64,000 bases of DNA from Acidobacteriota bacterium. GTDB taxonomy: Bacteria > Acidobacteriota > Polarisedimenticolia > Polarisedimenticolales > Polarisedimenticolaceae. Below the pieces are notes generated by a model. It was not told the DNA's origin. It searched no databases and worked only from the letters and a program-made list of their open reading frames with translations. The stretch spans positions 85,351 to 149,350 of the forward strand of contig JAOTYK010000004.1 in assembly GCA_029861955.1 (NCBI GenBank), given 5' to 3'. Of this stretch, positions 42,333 through 50,486 are shown piece by piece. Position numbers and translations under genes: made by a program. The first letter of the stretch is position 1. Every line of letters starts with the position of its first letter.

Positions 42333-42806
42333 ATGTCAATCCTCGTCGCAGAAAACAACTTCAAGAAGGGTCTCGCGGCACTGGTCGACGACAACCATGT
42401 CGAGGCGGCAGTCTTCTTTAGGCGAGCCCTCGACGTTGAACGACAACGTCACGTTCGGTCGCCCAACATGCGCTATCTATCCTACTACGGACTCTGCCTG
42501 GCCAAGACCAATCGACCGATCGGAGAGGCCATCCACGCGTGTCGGACGGCGGTCCGCCGCGAGACCGGCGACCCGGAGCTCTATCTCAACCTCGGCCGGG
42601 TCTTCACTCTGGCCCGGCGTCTGCGTGAAGCCCGCGAGACCGTCGATGACGGGCTCAAGATCGCACCGGATCACGACGGGCTTCGTAACGAACGCGACAA
42701 GATCAGCACTCGGCTGGGCCTCCGCGGAGGCCCCGTTAGGCGGCGACGGGCCGGCGTTCGCGGAATCCTGCGGCGCCTGACCGGAGCGGCTCCGACCGCT
42801 TCCTGA
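42333..42806 (+). CDS. TPR-repeat protein
   Basis: The ATG at 42333, with GATCCGGAGGCGCCC upstream, gives 157 residues. There is no signal peptide. TPR units are visible (FKKGLAALVDDNHVEAAVFF; YLSYYGLCLAKTNRPIGEAI; YLNLGRVFTLARRLREARET), and the C-terminus is basic. It is divergent from the HEAT lipoprotein and ends at a clean terminator. Confidence 0.72.
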   Translation: MSILVAENNFKKGLAALVDDNHVEAAVFFRRALDVERQRHVRSPNMRYLSYYGLCLAKTNRPIGEAIHACRTAVRRETGDPELYLNLGRVFTLARRLREARETVDDGLKIAPDHDGLRNERDKISTRLGLRGGPVRRRRAGVRGILRRLTGAAPTAS

Positions 42807-42843
42807 ATCGAACACCTTTCTCCAGGCGAATAACGTTTTCGCC

Positions 42844-42872
42844 GGCGACGGTCTAACCGTCGCCATTTTTTT
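42844..42872 (+). terminator. Rho-independent terminator
   Basis: GGCGACGG and CCGTCGCC form an 8-bp stem around TCTAA, followed by ATTTTTTT. It ends the TPR gene transcript. The stop codon of the convergent 86-residue gene lies in the loop. Confidence 0.92.
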
Positions 42873-43113
42873 GCATGGTGTTCGCGCGACGGAACAGATC
42901 GAAGAGAAGCTGAATCGCCGTCAGCAGGTCGAGCACCCCCACTGCGCTGACCATCCCACGCGCCCATCCGGTGAGAACCCAACGTCCGGCCCGGGTCGGC
43001 AGAAGACCGACGACCGACTGCTTCCAAACCGGGGTCCAGGGAGCGACGATCAGGAAGATTCCGATGACGACGAATGCGTAGAGCAGGAACGCCGTCCCGA
43101 TGCGCTTATCCAA
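42853..43113 (-). CDS. Small membrane protein
   Basis: A protein of 86 residues with two predicted membrane helices (FLLYAFVVIGIFLIVAPW and GMVSAVGVLDLLTAIQLLFD) separated by a basic turn (LLPTRAGRWVLTG). I do not recognise the family. It is convergent with the TPR gene and shares its terminator hairpin on the opposite strand. Confidence 0.6.
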   Translation of the reverse strand: MDKRIGTAFLLYAFVVIGIFLIVAPWTPVWKQSVVGLLPTRAGRWVLTGWARGMVSAVGVLDLLTAIQLLFDLFRRANTMQKNGDG

Positions 43114-43176
43114 CTTGGCTCCGATAGAATCTTGCCATTCCGGTGCATCCTAGCACCGCAGGCCTGCGCAAAAGGC

Positions 43177-43182
43177 TACAAT
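43177..43182 (+). promoter_or_regulatory. -10 box of the aminotransferase gene
   Basis: TACAAT ends 10 nt before the ATG at 43193, so the leader would be about 4 nt. No good -35 is visible. Confidence 0.35.
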
Positions 43183-43192
43183 TCCGCTCACC

Positions 43193-44323
43193 ATGAACGT
43201 ACCGCTTCTTGATCTAAAAGCCCAGTTTGCCCCCATCGCGGATGAGATCCGTGACGCCATCGATCGGGTGGTCCGCTCGCAGATCTTCGTTCTCGGCGAG
43301 GAGGTGTCGTCCCTGGAAGACGAGGTCGCCGCCTACACGGGAGCGACGCATGCCATCGGCTGCGCTTCGGGCACCGACGCTCTGATCCTTGCGCTTGCCG
43401 GACTGGACATCGGTCCCGGAGATCGGGTCCTGACGACGCCATTCTCATTCTTCGCGACGGCCTCGTGTGCCTACAAGGTCGGCGCTCGTCCAAGTTTCGC
43501 CGACATCGATCCCGAAACCTTCAACCTGGATGTCGATGCCGTGGATGACGCGATCGACGGGTCGACCCGTGCGTTGCTTCCGGTCCATCTCTTCGGGCAA
43601 TGCGCGGACATGACGAGGTTGACGAAACTTGCCGCGCGACACGAGTTGCCCCTGATCGAAGATTCGGCGCAGGCGCTCGGTGCGCGCTACCGACTGGACG
43701 GAGTCGAGCGACACGCCGGCGCGATGGGCGCCGTTGGCTGCTACTCGTTTTTCCCGACGAAGAACCTGGGCGGCTTTGGCGACGGCGGGATGATGGTCAC
43801 CTCCGACGGCGACCTGGCCGACAAACTTCGACAACTCAGAGTCCACGGCGGCCAGCAGATGTACCGCCATCGCTGGGTCGGCTGGAACAGCCGTCTCGAT
43901 GCTCTGCAGGCGGCGGTCCTTCGGATCAAGCTTCCCCACCTGGATCGCTGGTCGACGGGTCGTCGCGAGAACGCCGATCGTTATGATGCCGGACTCGCCG
44001 CCGCGGGCCTGGTGGAGAAGGGCGCCGTTCGCCTGCCGGTGCGAACCGACGACGCCTTCCCGATCTTCAATCAATACGTCTTACGGGTCGAGCGACGGGA
44101 CGCGCTTCGAGACCACCTCAATCAGGCCGGGATCGGCCACTCGGTCTACTACCCGGTCGCCCTGCACCTGCAAGAGTGCTTCGCGGAACTGGACTACCGA
44201 CAGGGAGAGTTCCCCGTCGCCGAGCAGGCCTGCAAGGAAGTGATCGCGTTGCCGGTCTACCCCGAGCTAGGGGCGGAACAGCAGGAGCGGGTCATCGCTG
44301 AGCTGAAGGCGTTCTACGACTAG
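43193..44323 (+). CDS. DegT/DnrJ/EryC1/StrS-family sugar aminotransferase
   Basis: A protein of 376 residues. It has the type I PLP fold of sugar aminotransferases: VPLLDLKAQFAPIADEIRDA at the N-terminus, AIGCASGTDALILAL and IEDSAQALGARY. The PLP Lys lies in FFPTKNLGGFGDGGMMVT. These enzymes aminate NDP-keto-sugars for surface glycans. It sits about 3 kb before the polysaccharide locus and is likely part of that pathway. Its stop overlaps the convergent gene's stop (CTAG). Confidence 0.9.
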   Translation: MNVPLLDLKAQFAPIADEIRDAIDRVVRSQIFVLGEEVSSLEDEVAAYTGATHAIGCASGTDALILALAGLDIGPGDRVLTTPFSFFATASCAYKVGARPSFADIDPETFNLDVDAVDDAIDGSTRALLPVHLFGQCADMTRLTKLAARHELPLIEDSAQALGARYRLDGVERHAGAMGAVGCYSFFPTKNLGGFGDGGMMVTSDGDLADKLRQLRVHGGQQMYRHRWVGWNSRLDALQAAVLRIKLPHLDRWSTGRRENADRYDAGLAAAGLVEKGAVRLPVRTDDAFPIFNQYVLRVERRDALRDHLNQAGIGHSVYYPVALHLQECFAELDYRQGEFPVAEQACKEVIALPVYPELGAEQQERVIAELKAFYD

Positions 44324-44850
44324 GGCAGCAGTTCGCTGGCGACACTCTCGTCACTGTCGAACGCGGCGAGCGTCAACGCCGACGCGGCCACCACGGCCAC
44401 GACGGACCACACCTTGGCGGCGGGAGCCAGACCGGCCCACCAGCTACCCAGACTGTAGTCGGCCGTCAATGCTTCGTTGCGATCGTGGGTCGTTCCGTTC
44501 ATCAATTTCAGATCCCGTCGAGCCAGCTCGCGGGAACCGAGCTTGACCGGAGGTGCCACCACCGGCGCGAATGTCCCGGCGTCCGACTCGATCCCGAGGG
44601 CGTACTCGCCTTCGGCGACCGCGCTGAAAGAGTAGCGACCCTGCTCGTCCACGGCGGACTCGGAGACCGCGGTGCCGGACGGGTCGATCAGATGGACGCT
44701 GAAGCCCGTGGCCGGGGTTCCGTCCACACCGATGACAAGTCCTTCGATCGCGCCCGTCGGAGCCGAAGGTGCGGCGGAAACCGGGAGCACAAACAGGCTC
44801 AGGGCGATCATCAGCGTGAAACTCGTTATCCGTTTTGCGGTTGCGTACAT
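44320..44850 (-). CDS. Exported Cna-B-like domain protein with C-terminal helix
   Basis: The ATG at 44850 is chosen because GGAGGAACC precedes it. The product is about 176 residues: signal peptide (FTLMIALSLFVLPVSA) and one carboxypeptidase-regulatory/Cna-B-like beta domain (GAIEGLVIGVDGTPATGFSV ... GRYSFSAVAEGEYALGIESD). A hydrophobic helix near the end (WSVVAVVAASALTLAAF) is followed by an acidic tail. It has the same plan as the gene at 45723, so the two are probable paralogues flanking pyrE. Confidence 0.68.
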   Translation of the reverse strand: MYATAKRITSFTLMIALSLFVLPVSAAPSAPTGAIEGLVIGVDGTPATGFSVHLIDPSGTAVSESAVDEQGRYSFSAVAEGEYALGIESDAGTFAPVVAPPVKLGSRELARRDLKLMNGTTHDRNEALTADYSLGSWWAGLAPAAKVWSVVAVVAASALTLAAFDSDESVASELLP

Positions 44851-44934
44851 GGTTCCTCCAGCCCGCATCGGGGGTCGGGCGGGCCTATCATTCTTCGGTC
44901 GTCCTTGTCATCACAACGCTTCCTGGGCGGCAGG

Positions 44935-45519
44935 TCAAGTCCCTTTTTCGATCGCTTCCGGTTCGACGAAGATCTCGGAGCGCCGAAAGAGCGGATAGAA
45001 CGGATAAGCGGACAGAGCCTCGGTCCCGCCCTCTTCACGATCGACCAGACAGATCACGGCCGCGACACGGTGACCGGCGGACTCCACCGCCTCGATCGCT
45101 CGCAGCGTCGAGCCTGCCGTGGTCACCACATCGTCGACCACCACCACGGAGCTACCGGGCTCGAGGTCCCCCTCGATCTGACGGCTCGTGCCGTGCCCCT
45201 TGGCCTCCTTGCGGACGATGAAGGCCGGAAGCGGGCTGCCGATCTCGTAGCTGAGCGCCGCGATCGGGCAGACGATCGGATCCGCCCCTAGGGTCATCCC
45301 GCCGATGGCGTCGGCCTCGATCCCCTCTTCGGTCATCCGATCGAGGATGGCCCGAGCGACCCGGAAAGCCCCCTCGGCGCGAAGGGTCGTCTTCTTCGAA
45401 TCGAAGTAGTAGCGGCTCTTTTTCCCCGAGACGAGGGTGAAATCGCCGAACATCAACGAGTGCTTTTGTAGCAATTCTCTCAGTCGCGCCCGGTTCTCCC
45501 GGGAATCCACCTGGGACAC
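44935..45519 (-). CDS. pyrE: Orotate phosphoribosyltransferase
   Basis: A protein of 194 residues. The PRPP-binding loop is SVVVVDDVVTTAGSTLRAIE, with KKSRYYFDSKKTTLRAEGAF and VRKEAKGHGTSRQIEGDL in the typical order. It converts orotate and PRPP to OMP in pyrimidine synthesis. The GTG start is preceded by GGGGAGAAC. No other pyr gene is nearby. It is transcribed toward the Cna-B-like gene. Confidence 0.95.
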   Translation of the reverse strand: MSQVDSRENRARLRELLQKHSLMFGDFTLVSGKKSRYYFDSKKTTLRAEGAFRVARAILDRMTEEGIEADAIGGMTLGADPIVCPIAALSYEIGSPLPAFIVRKEAKGHGTSRQIEGDLEPGSSVVVVDDVVTTAGSTLRAIEAVESAGHRVAAVICLVDREEGGTEALSAYPFYPLFRRSEIFVEPEAIEKGT

Positions 45520-45722
45520 GTTCTCTCCCCTTTAGACTCAACGCTTTTAAAATCAACTAGTTAGCGAGACATCGGCGATCGGGTCGTCAACACCTTGCCG
45601 GACAGCAATCCATCTATGCACGAATTCTCACAAATCCCTTGATCCCATGGCCACTCTCTTCTATGTTTGGCTTGGCGTCCAGCCGGAAAACCCTTATTTC
45701 CGTTAGGGTCGTGGAGAAAAAT

Positions 45723-46241
45723 ATGATGAAGGGTACCCCCGTTTCCCGTTCTCTCGCCGTCCTGGTCGCCCTGGCGCTGACCGTGTTCGGCCTTCCCGTC
45801 TTCGCCGAGGACGGTGTCAGCCTCACCGGATCCGTGCTGGAGTCCAACTCGAAGACCCCCATCGGCCGGGCGACGGTCCATGTCGGCGACCCGGTCACCG
45901 GTGAGGTCTACTCATCGACCGTCACGGCAGACGATGGCTCTTTTAGCATCGATCCCGTTCCGGCCGCGACCTATCAGATCGCCGTCCAGCGGAACAACCG
46001 ATTGTACGTCGTTGACACCCCGCTCGAGCTGGCTCCCGGGGAGACCCGTAGTGCCACACTGATGGTCGACGAGGAGATCGCCCCTGATCCCGGTACGGCG
46101 GCGGCGGCCTCGTCCGGCGGAATCTGGAGCAACCCGATGTTCGCCTCCCTGCTCGTGATCGGTGGCGCCTTCGTCCTCGGCATCGCCATCGACAGCGTGG
46201 TGGACGATGACGATCCCAACACCGTGACCAGTCCGTCCTGA
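45723..46241 (+). CDS. Exported Cna-B-like domain protein with C-terminal helix
   Basis: The ATG at 45723 (or 45726), with GGAG upstream, gives about 172 residues. It has a signal peptide (SLAVLVALALTVFGLPVFAE) and one carboxypeptidase-regulatory-like beta domain (SLTGSVLESNSKTPIGRATV ... SFSIDPVPAATYQIAVQRNN). A membrane helix (FASLLVIGGAFVLGIAI) and a short acidic tail (VVDDDDPN) follow. Its stop is 8 nt before the Wzc-like gene, so it is probably in the polysaccharide operon. A small periplasmic accessory role in assembly is inferred. Confidence 0.7.
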   Translation: MMKGTPVSRSLAVLVALALTVFGLPVFAEDGVSLTGSVLESNSKTPIGRATVHVGDPVTGEVYSSTVTADDGSFSIDPVPAATYQIAVQRNNRLYVVDTPLELAPGETRSATLMVDEEIAPDPGTAAAASSGGIWSNPMFASLLVIGGAFVLGIAIDSVVDDDDPNTVTSPS

Positions 46242-46248
46242 TCGGACC

Positions 46249-48489
46249 ATGACCGAGGTCACATCGTCGTCTCGCCCGGGCGGTCAACTCTTCGACTACT
46301 GGCGGGTTCTCGTCCAGCGTCGTGGGGTCATCGCCACCTGTGCGGCCGTCGCACTGGTCGCAACCGGGATTCTCAGTTTCCTGGCCACACCGAGCTATAC
46401 GGCGACGACCACCATCGAGATCGAACGACAGTCCCCGGAGATTCTTGAGTTCACCGATGTCCTCGGGGTCGACCCGGCGGGCTACAAGGACTTCTACCAG
46501 ACCCAACATCGGATCCTCCAGAGCCACACGGTGTTGCGGTTGGCTGCGGAAGAGACCGACCTGATCCATCACCCCTCCTTCGTCGAACGGAAGGGGTCGC
46601 CGCTGAGTCGCGGGATCGGAGTCGTTCGATCCTGGCTGGGGTCCACCCCAGAGAATCGAAATCCCCAGGATCCAGCCATCGACTTCATTCGGGACGGCCT
46701 GCGGGTCTCCCCCATTCGCAGCAGCCATCTGGTGCGCATCGCGATGGTCGATCGCGATCCGTCGCTGGCCGCCGAGCTCTCCAATGCCGTCGCCAGCGCC
46801 TACCAGCGGTTTCAGATGGATGCCCGCTACGACACCACCGGCAAGGCCAAGGAGTTCCTGACCAAGGATGTCGCTCGGGTCCAGGGCGAGGTCCTCGCGC
46901 TGGAACGGCAACTCCAGGCCTACGGCGCGGACAAGCGAATCTTCGGTCTCGGTGAGAACAGCGACAACATCTCGGAGCAGGCGCTTGCCGATCTGAACGT
47001 CCGAGTCACCGAGGCTCGCGGGCGTCTGGCCGGCGCATCCGCTCGCGACGATGCGGTTCGCGAGGCCGACCCCGAGGCGTTGCCCGAGGTCCTCAATAGC
47101 CCGGTGATCAGCCACCTATCCCAACAGAACGCAGGGCTTGAGCGTCGCTACGCCCAGATGGCCGAACGCTTCGGCCCGTCCTGGCCGACGTTGGTCGAGT
47201 TGCGTGAAGAGTTGAGCCAGTCTCGCACCCAGCTGTCCCGGCAGTCGGCGGACATCGCCAGCCAGGTCCGGGCGGCGGCAGGGTCGGAACTGGGACGCGC
47301 CGCCACGGAGCTCGAGAATCTGGAGCGCGAGCGGACCCGGCAGGAGAACGAGGTCCAACGGATTCGTGGCGTGACGATCGAGTACGCGGGCCTGCAGCGT
47401 CAGATCGAGACCAAGCGCAAGGTGCTGGCCAGCCTGGTTGAAAGGCAGAGCGAGACGGAGACGTCCTACCGACTCAAGGACACCAGCACCAGCAATATCC
47501 GTGTGGTCGACCTGGCGGAACCGCCACGGAGCCCAACGAGCCCGCGCAAGGCAATGAACATGTTGATCGCGTTGTTTCTCGGCGCGGCCATCGGCTGCGG
47601 GATGGCGTTTCTGATCGATCACATCGACAACAGCGTCAAGGACGAGAACGAGTTGGCCCGCGTGTCCGGCTTCACGGTCTACGGCCACGTCCCCGTGGCG
47701 CAGCCACTCCGATTGGTCGACAATGCGGGCACGGGTTCGGGCGCGATGCCGACCACCAGCCTGGACATGGCCAGCCATCTGGATCCGCGTTCGGGGTTCG
47801 CCGAGGCGTTCCGCAACCTGCGGACCGCACTGTTGCTCGCGGCACCGGATCATCCGCCGCGTCACGTGGTCGTCACCTCCAGCGAGCCGATGGACGGCAA
47901 GTCCACCGTCGCCCAGAACCTGGCCATCGTGCTGACTCAGCTGGGTCGCGACGTCCTGCTGGTCGATGCGGACATGCGTCGGCCACGACTTCACAAGACA
48001 CTCGAGACACCCAACGATGTCGGACTCTCGAGTCTTCTCAGCGGAAACGCCCCGCTCGACGGCCTGATCCAGAACACCGCCATCCCGCGGCTGAGTGCGC
48101 TCCCCAGTGGACCCATTCCGCCGAACCCATCGGAGCTGCTCGGTTCGCCGGGGCTCCAGGCGATGCTGGTGGAGCTGGGAGACCGCTTCGATCACGTGAT
48201 CTTCGATGCGCCCCCCGTTCTCTCGGTCACGGATTCGGTCATCCTCTCAACCCGCATGGACTCGACCCTGGTGGTCGTACGATCCGGCGTCACCAGTCGT
48301 GACGCGCTGGCGCAGAGTGCGGCCCGACTCAGTCAGTCTCGCTCCAACACCATCGGCGCGGTGCTGAACGCGGTCTCCCACGAGAGCAACTACTACTACG
48401 GTCGCTACGGTCGGTCCGGTGGCGACGGGCGGTACGAGGAAGACCCGCAGGAAACCGGCCCGACCGACGGTAGTCGCGCCGCCGGCTAG
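46249..48489 (+). CDS. Polysaccharide co-polymerase/bacterial tyrosine kinase (Wzc-like)
   Basis: A protein of 746 residues. The N-terminal Wzz domain begins FDYWRVLVQRRGVIATCAAV, with the first membrane helix. A coiled-coil periplasmic region and GNVR-like segment follow (about 150-400), then the second helix (MLIALFLGAAIGCGMAFLI). The C-terminal BY-kinase has Walker A SEPMDGKSTVAQNLA, Walker A' VLLVDADMRRPRLHK and Walker B HVIFDAPPVLSVTD. It ends in a Tyr-rich autophosphorylation tail (YYYGRYGRSGGDGRY). It controls chain length and export of a polymerised glycan. A 1-nt overlap leads into the next gene. Confidence 0.93.
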   Translation: MTEVTSSSRPGGQLFDYWRVLVQRRGVIATCAAVALVATGILSFLATPSYTATTTIEIERQSPEILEFTDVLGVDPAGYKDFYQTQHRILQSHTVLRLAAEETDLIHHPSFVERKGSPLSRGIGVVRSWLGSTPENRNPQDPAIDFIRDGLRVSPIRSSHLVRIAMVDRDPSLAAELSNAVASAYQRFQMDARYDTTGKAKEFLTKDVARVQGEVLALERQLQAYGADKRIFGLGENSDNISEQALADLNVRVTEARGRLAGASARDDAVREADPEALPEVLNSPVISHLSQQNAGLERRYAQMAERFGPSWPTLVELREELSQSRTQLSRQSADIASQVRAAAGSELGRAATELENLERERTRQENEVQRIRGVTIEYAGLQRQIETKRKVLASLVERQSETETSYRLKDTSTSNIRVVDLAEPPRSPTSPRKAMNMLIALFLGAAIGCGMAFLIDHIDNSVKDENELARVSGFTVYGHVPVAQPLRLVDNAGTGSGAMPTTSLDMASHLDPRSGFAEAFRNLRTALLLAAPDHPPRHVVVTSSEPMDGKSTVAQNLAIVLTQLGRDVLLVDADMRRPRLHKTLETPNDVGLSSLLSGNAPLDGLIQNTAIPRLSALPSGPIPPNPSELLGSPGLQAMLVELGDRFDHVIFDAPPVLSVTDSVILSTRMDSTLVVVRSGVTSRDALAQSAARLSQSRSNTIGAVLNAVSHESNYYYGRYGRSGGDGRYEEDPQETGPTDGSRAAG

Positions 48490-49967
48490 TGACGCACACT
48501 CGCCTGCCCTGCTCCGGAATCCGACGCGCAATCCGCTTCGTGCTGATCGGCTTCCTCCTGTCGGTGGCGCTGCCTTTCGGTGCGGTCGGTCCGACATCGG
48601 TCTTCGTCGTCCAGAGCTTCGGGCTCCTACTCGGCGTGCTTACCTTGACGCTGTGCGTGCTTCGCCCTGAACTGAAGCCGACGGCTCCCCGCTGGCTCCT
48701 GATCGTTCCCTGGTTGATGGTGGCGCTGGGACTTCTTCAACTGGTGCCCCTACCGGATGGCGTGCTTGAGATACTGGTCGGCAAGAGCCACGCGCTACGC
48801 CAGAGTGTTGCGGAATGGCAGGGCATGGAAGCGGTCCTCCCACGAACACTGAGCTCGGTCCCAGCCGAGTCTCTCGATGCGACTCTGCGGCTGCTGGCCT
48901 ACTGCGGTATCGGGCTCGCCACCATCGTTGCCTTCCGTCGTCGACGGGATCTACGACTCCTCGCGTGGGGTATCTGCGGCGCCGCGACTTTTCAGGCGGC
49001 CTACGGCTCGTACGAGTTTCTCTCCGGCCGACAGCAGATCTTCGGTTACGTGAAACGGTTCTATCTCGAAGATGCCAGTGGGACATTCATCAATCGAAAC
49101 CACTTCGCCAACTTCCTTGCGATCTCGCTTCCGTTCCTGTGGTTCCTGCTGCTGGAATCGCTCACGACCCGGGAGGCCGCCTCGACGTGGAAGCAACGGA
49201 TTCTGCGGTGGACACAACGGGAGACCCTCCGTCGCTGGACCCTGCTGGTCTGCCTGTCCATCGTCTACGTCGGACTTGCCCTGTCCAATTCGCGGGCGGG
49301 CCTGATCGCCGGGTCGCTGGCCACGGCCCTTGTGTTGTTCGGCAGCGGTCGGCGGCGAGTCGTCGTCACGGTGGTGCTCATCGCACTCCTCGTGCCCACC
49401 ACCTATCTGGTAACCCGCCAGGAACTGACGGTGGGAGAGCGGTTTGTCGAGCTGGAAGACAACTTGCGAAAACCCGGTGGTCGTCCGACGGTCTGGGCCG
49501 CCACGACCCAAATCGTCCGAGACGCGCCGGTCTTTGGAGCCGGCGTCGGAGGGTTCGAGTGGGTCTTTCCGCTCTACCGACCGGCCACGATTCGCACCCA
49601 CTGGGACCACGCGCATAACGACTGGCTGCAGCTGGCCGCAGAGACCGGGCTCGTCGGTCTGGGCCTGGCGCTCCTGTTCTTCCTGGGGCTGCTGGTTGCG
49701 CTGGGTCGCGCCGAGAAGATCGACGAGACCGCGACCCGTCTGCGTGGCGCCATCGTGGCGGCGATCCTGACGACCGGCTTCCATGCATGCTTCGATTTCA
49801 GCCTCAGGATCCCCGCCAATGCGACGTTTTTTGTCGTTGCGTGTGGCGCGGGACTGGCGCTGCTGGGAATCCGTAACCCCGCGACCGCCCGACGTTTCAG
49901 AGCGAGCCAACAGGGGTCATCCCGGAAAACACAGAAAACAATTCCAGTCATTGAATCCGGGGAATAA
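48489..49967 (+). CDS. O-antigen ligase/Wzy-family membrane protein
   Basis: A protein of 492 residues with a GTG start overlapping the upstream TAG by 1 nt. It has about twelve hydrophobic helices. A large periplasmic loop contains GTFINRNHFANFLAISLP, and a second conserved stretch is GAGVGGFEWVFPLYRPATIR with HWDHAHNDWLQLAAETGL, the Wzy_C/WaaL signature. It polymerises or ligates polysaccharide repeats on the periplasmic side. Coupling to the Wzc-like gene argues for polymerase action. A second family member lies at 55440. Confidence 0.9.
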   Translation: MTHTRLPCSGIRRAIRFVLIGFLLSVALPFGAVGPTSVFVVQSFGLLLGVLTLTLCVLRPELKPTAPRWLLIVPWLMVALGLLQLVPLPDGVLEILVGKSHALRQSVAEWQGMEAVLPRTLSSVPAESLDATLRLLAYCGIGLATIVAFRRRRDLRLLAWGICGAATFQAAYGSYEFLSGRQQIFGYVKRFYLEDASGTFINRNHFANFLAISLPFLWFLLLESLTTREAASTWKQRILRWTQRETLRRWTLLVCLSIVYVGLALSNSRAGLIAGSLATALVLFGSGRRRVVVTVVLIALLVPTTYLVTRQELTVGERFVELEDNLRKPGGRPTVWAATTQIVRDAPVFGAGVGGFEWVFPLYRPATIRTHWDHAHNDWLQLAAETGLVGLGLALLFFLGLLVALGRAEKIDETATRLRGAIVAAILTTGFHACFDFSLRIPANATFFVVACGAGLALLGIRNPATARRFRASQQGSSRKTQKTIPVIESGE

Positions 49968-50045
49968 TCCAGTAATCTCTATGCACCCGGTTGTATCCCC
50001 CGGAGGCCCGACCCCGGCCTCCCGTACCAATTCGAGGAGTGATGG

Positions 50046-50486
50046 ATGATGGGCTCTTCCCGATACCCTTCCGACAAACTGGTTCTCGCACTGCTGCTGG
50101 CAGTCGTCCCGGTTCTATTCCTTTCCGGCTGCAGCGACTCTGCGACCGCCGTTTCGACGGAGGATTCGCAGACCGAGAGTGAAGCGATGACAAGCAGCGC
50201 ACGGGTCGCGTACGTCGACCCCGACACGGGAAAGCTGACCTACAAGAAACCACGAACTCGAAGCGGTCGAGAGCCTCTGCAATTGGATCCCCAATTCGTC
50301 GAGTCGATCAGCTTGCGAGCCGACACGGTGAAATTCAGTGAGTCCAACGACGGGATGATTACCGCCGAGAAACCCGGCGGCTTCCGATCGGCCTACGTCG
50401 CCACCATCGACGCCGACGGCAAACTTCAGACGACTCACGTGACGGCCGGCGCTCCCGAAGAGCAGGAGGTCGACGATGCGCAATAA
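50046..50486 (+). CDS. Small lipoprotein
   Basis: A protein of 146 residues. The signal ends in lipobox LFLSGC. The remainder is polar, with a conserved-looking GKLTYKKPRTRSGREPLQLD stretch and an EKPGGFRSAYVATIDADGKL strand. I do not recognise a family. The gene overlaps the following metalloprotease-like gene by 11 nt, suggesting coupling: the lipoprotein may be its partner. Confidence 0.65.
   Translation: MMGSSRYPSDKLVLALLLAVVPVLFLSGCSDSATAVSTEDSQTESEAMTSSARVAYVDPDTGKLTYKKPRTRSGREPLQLDPQFVESISLRADTVKFSESNDGMITAEKPGGFRSAYVATIDADGKLQTTHVTAGAPEEQEVDDAQ

Noticed and set aside
42844..42872. The hairpin as a terminator for the minus-strand 86-residue gene too
   Set aside because: On the minus strand the stem is followed by GGCGAAAACG without a T-run, and the stop codon lies in the loop.
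45943..48195. Two long minus-strand frames (390 and 359 codons) opposite the Wzc-like gene, and a 486-codon plus frame at 26291-27751
   Set aside because: They lack coherent domains and lie antisense to well-supported genes. High GC content makes such shadow frames common.
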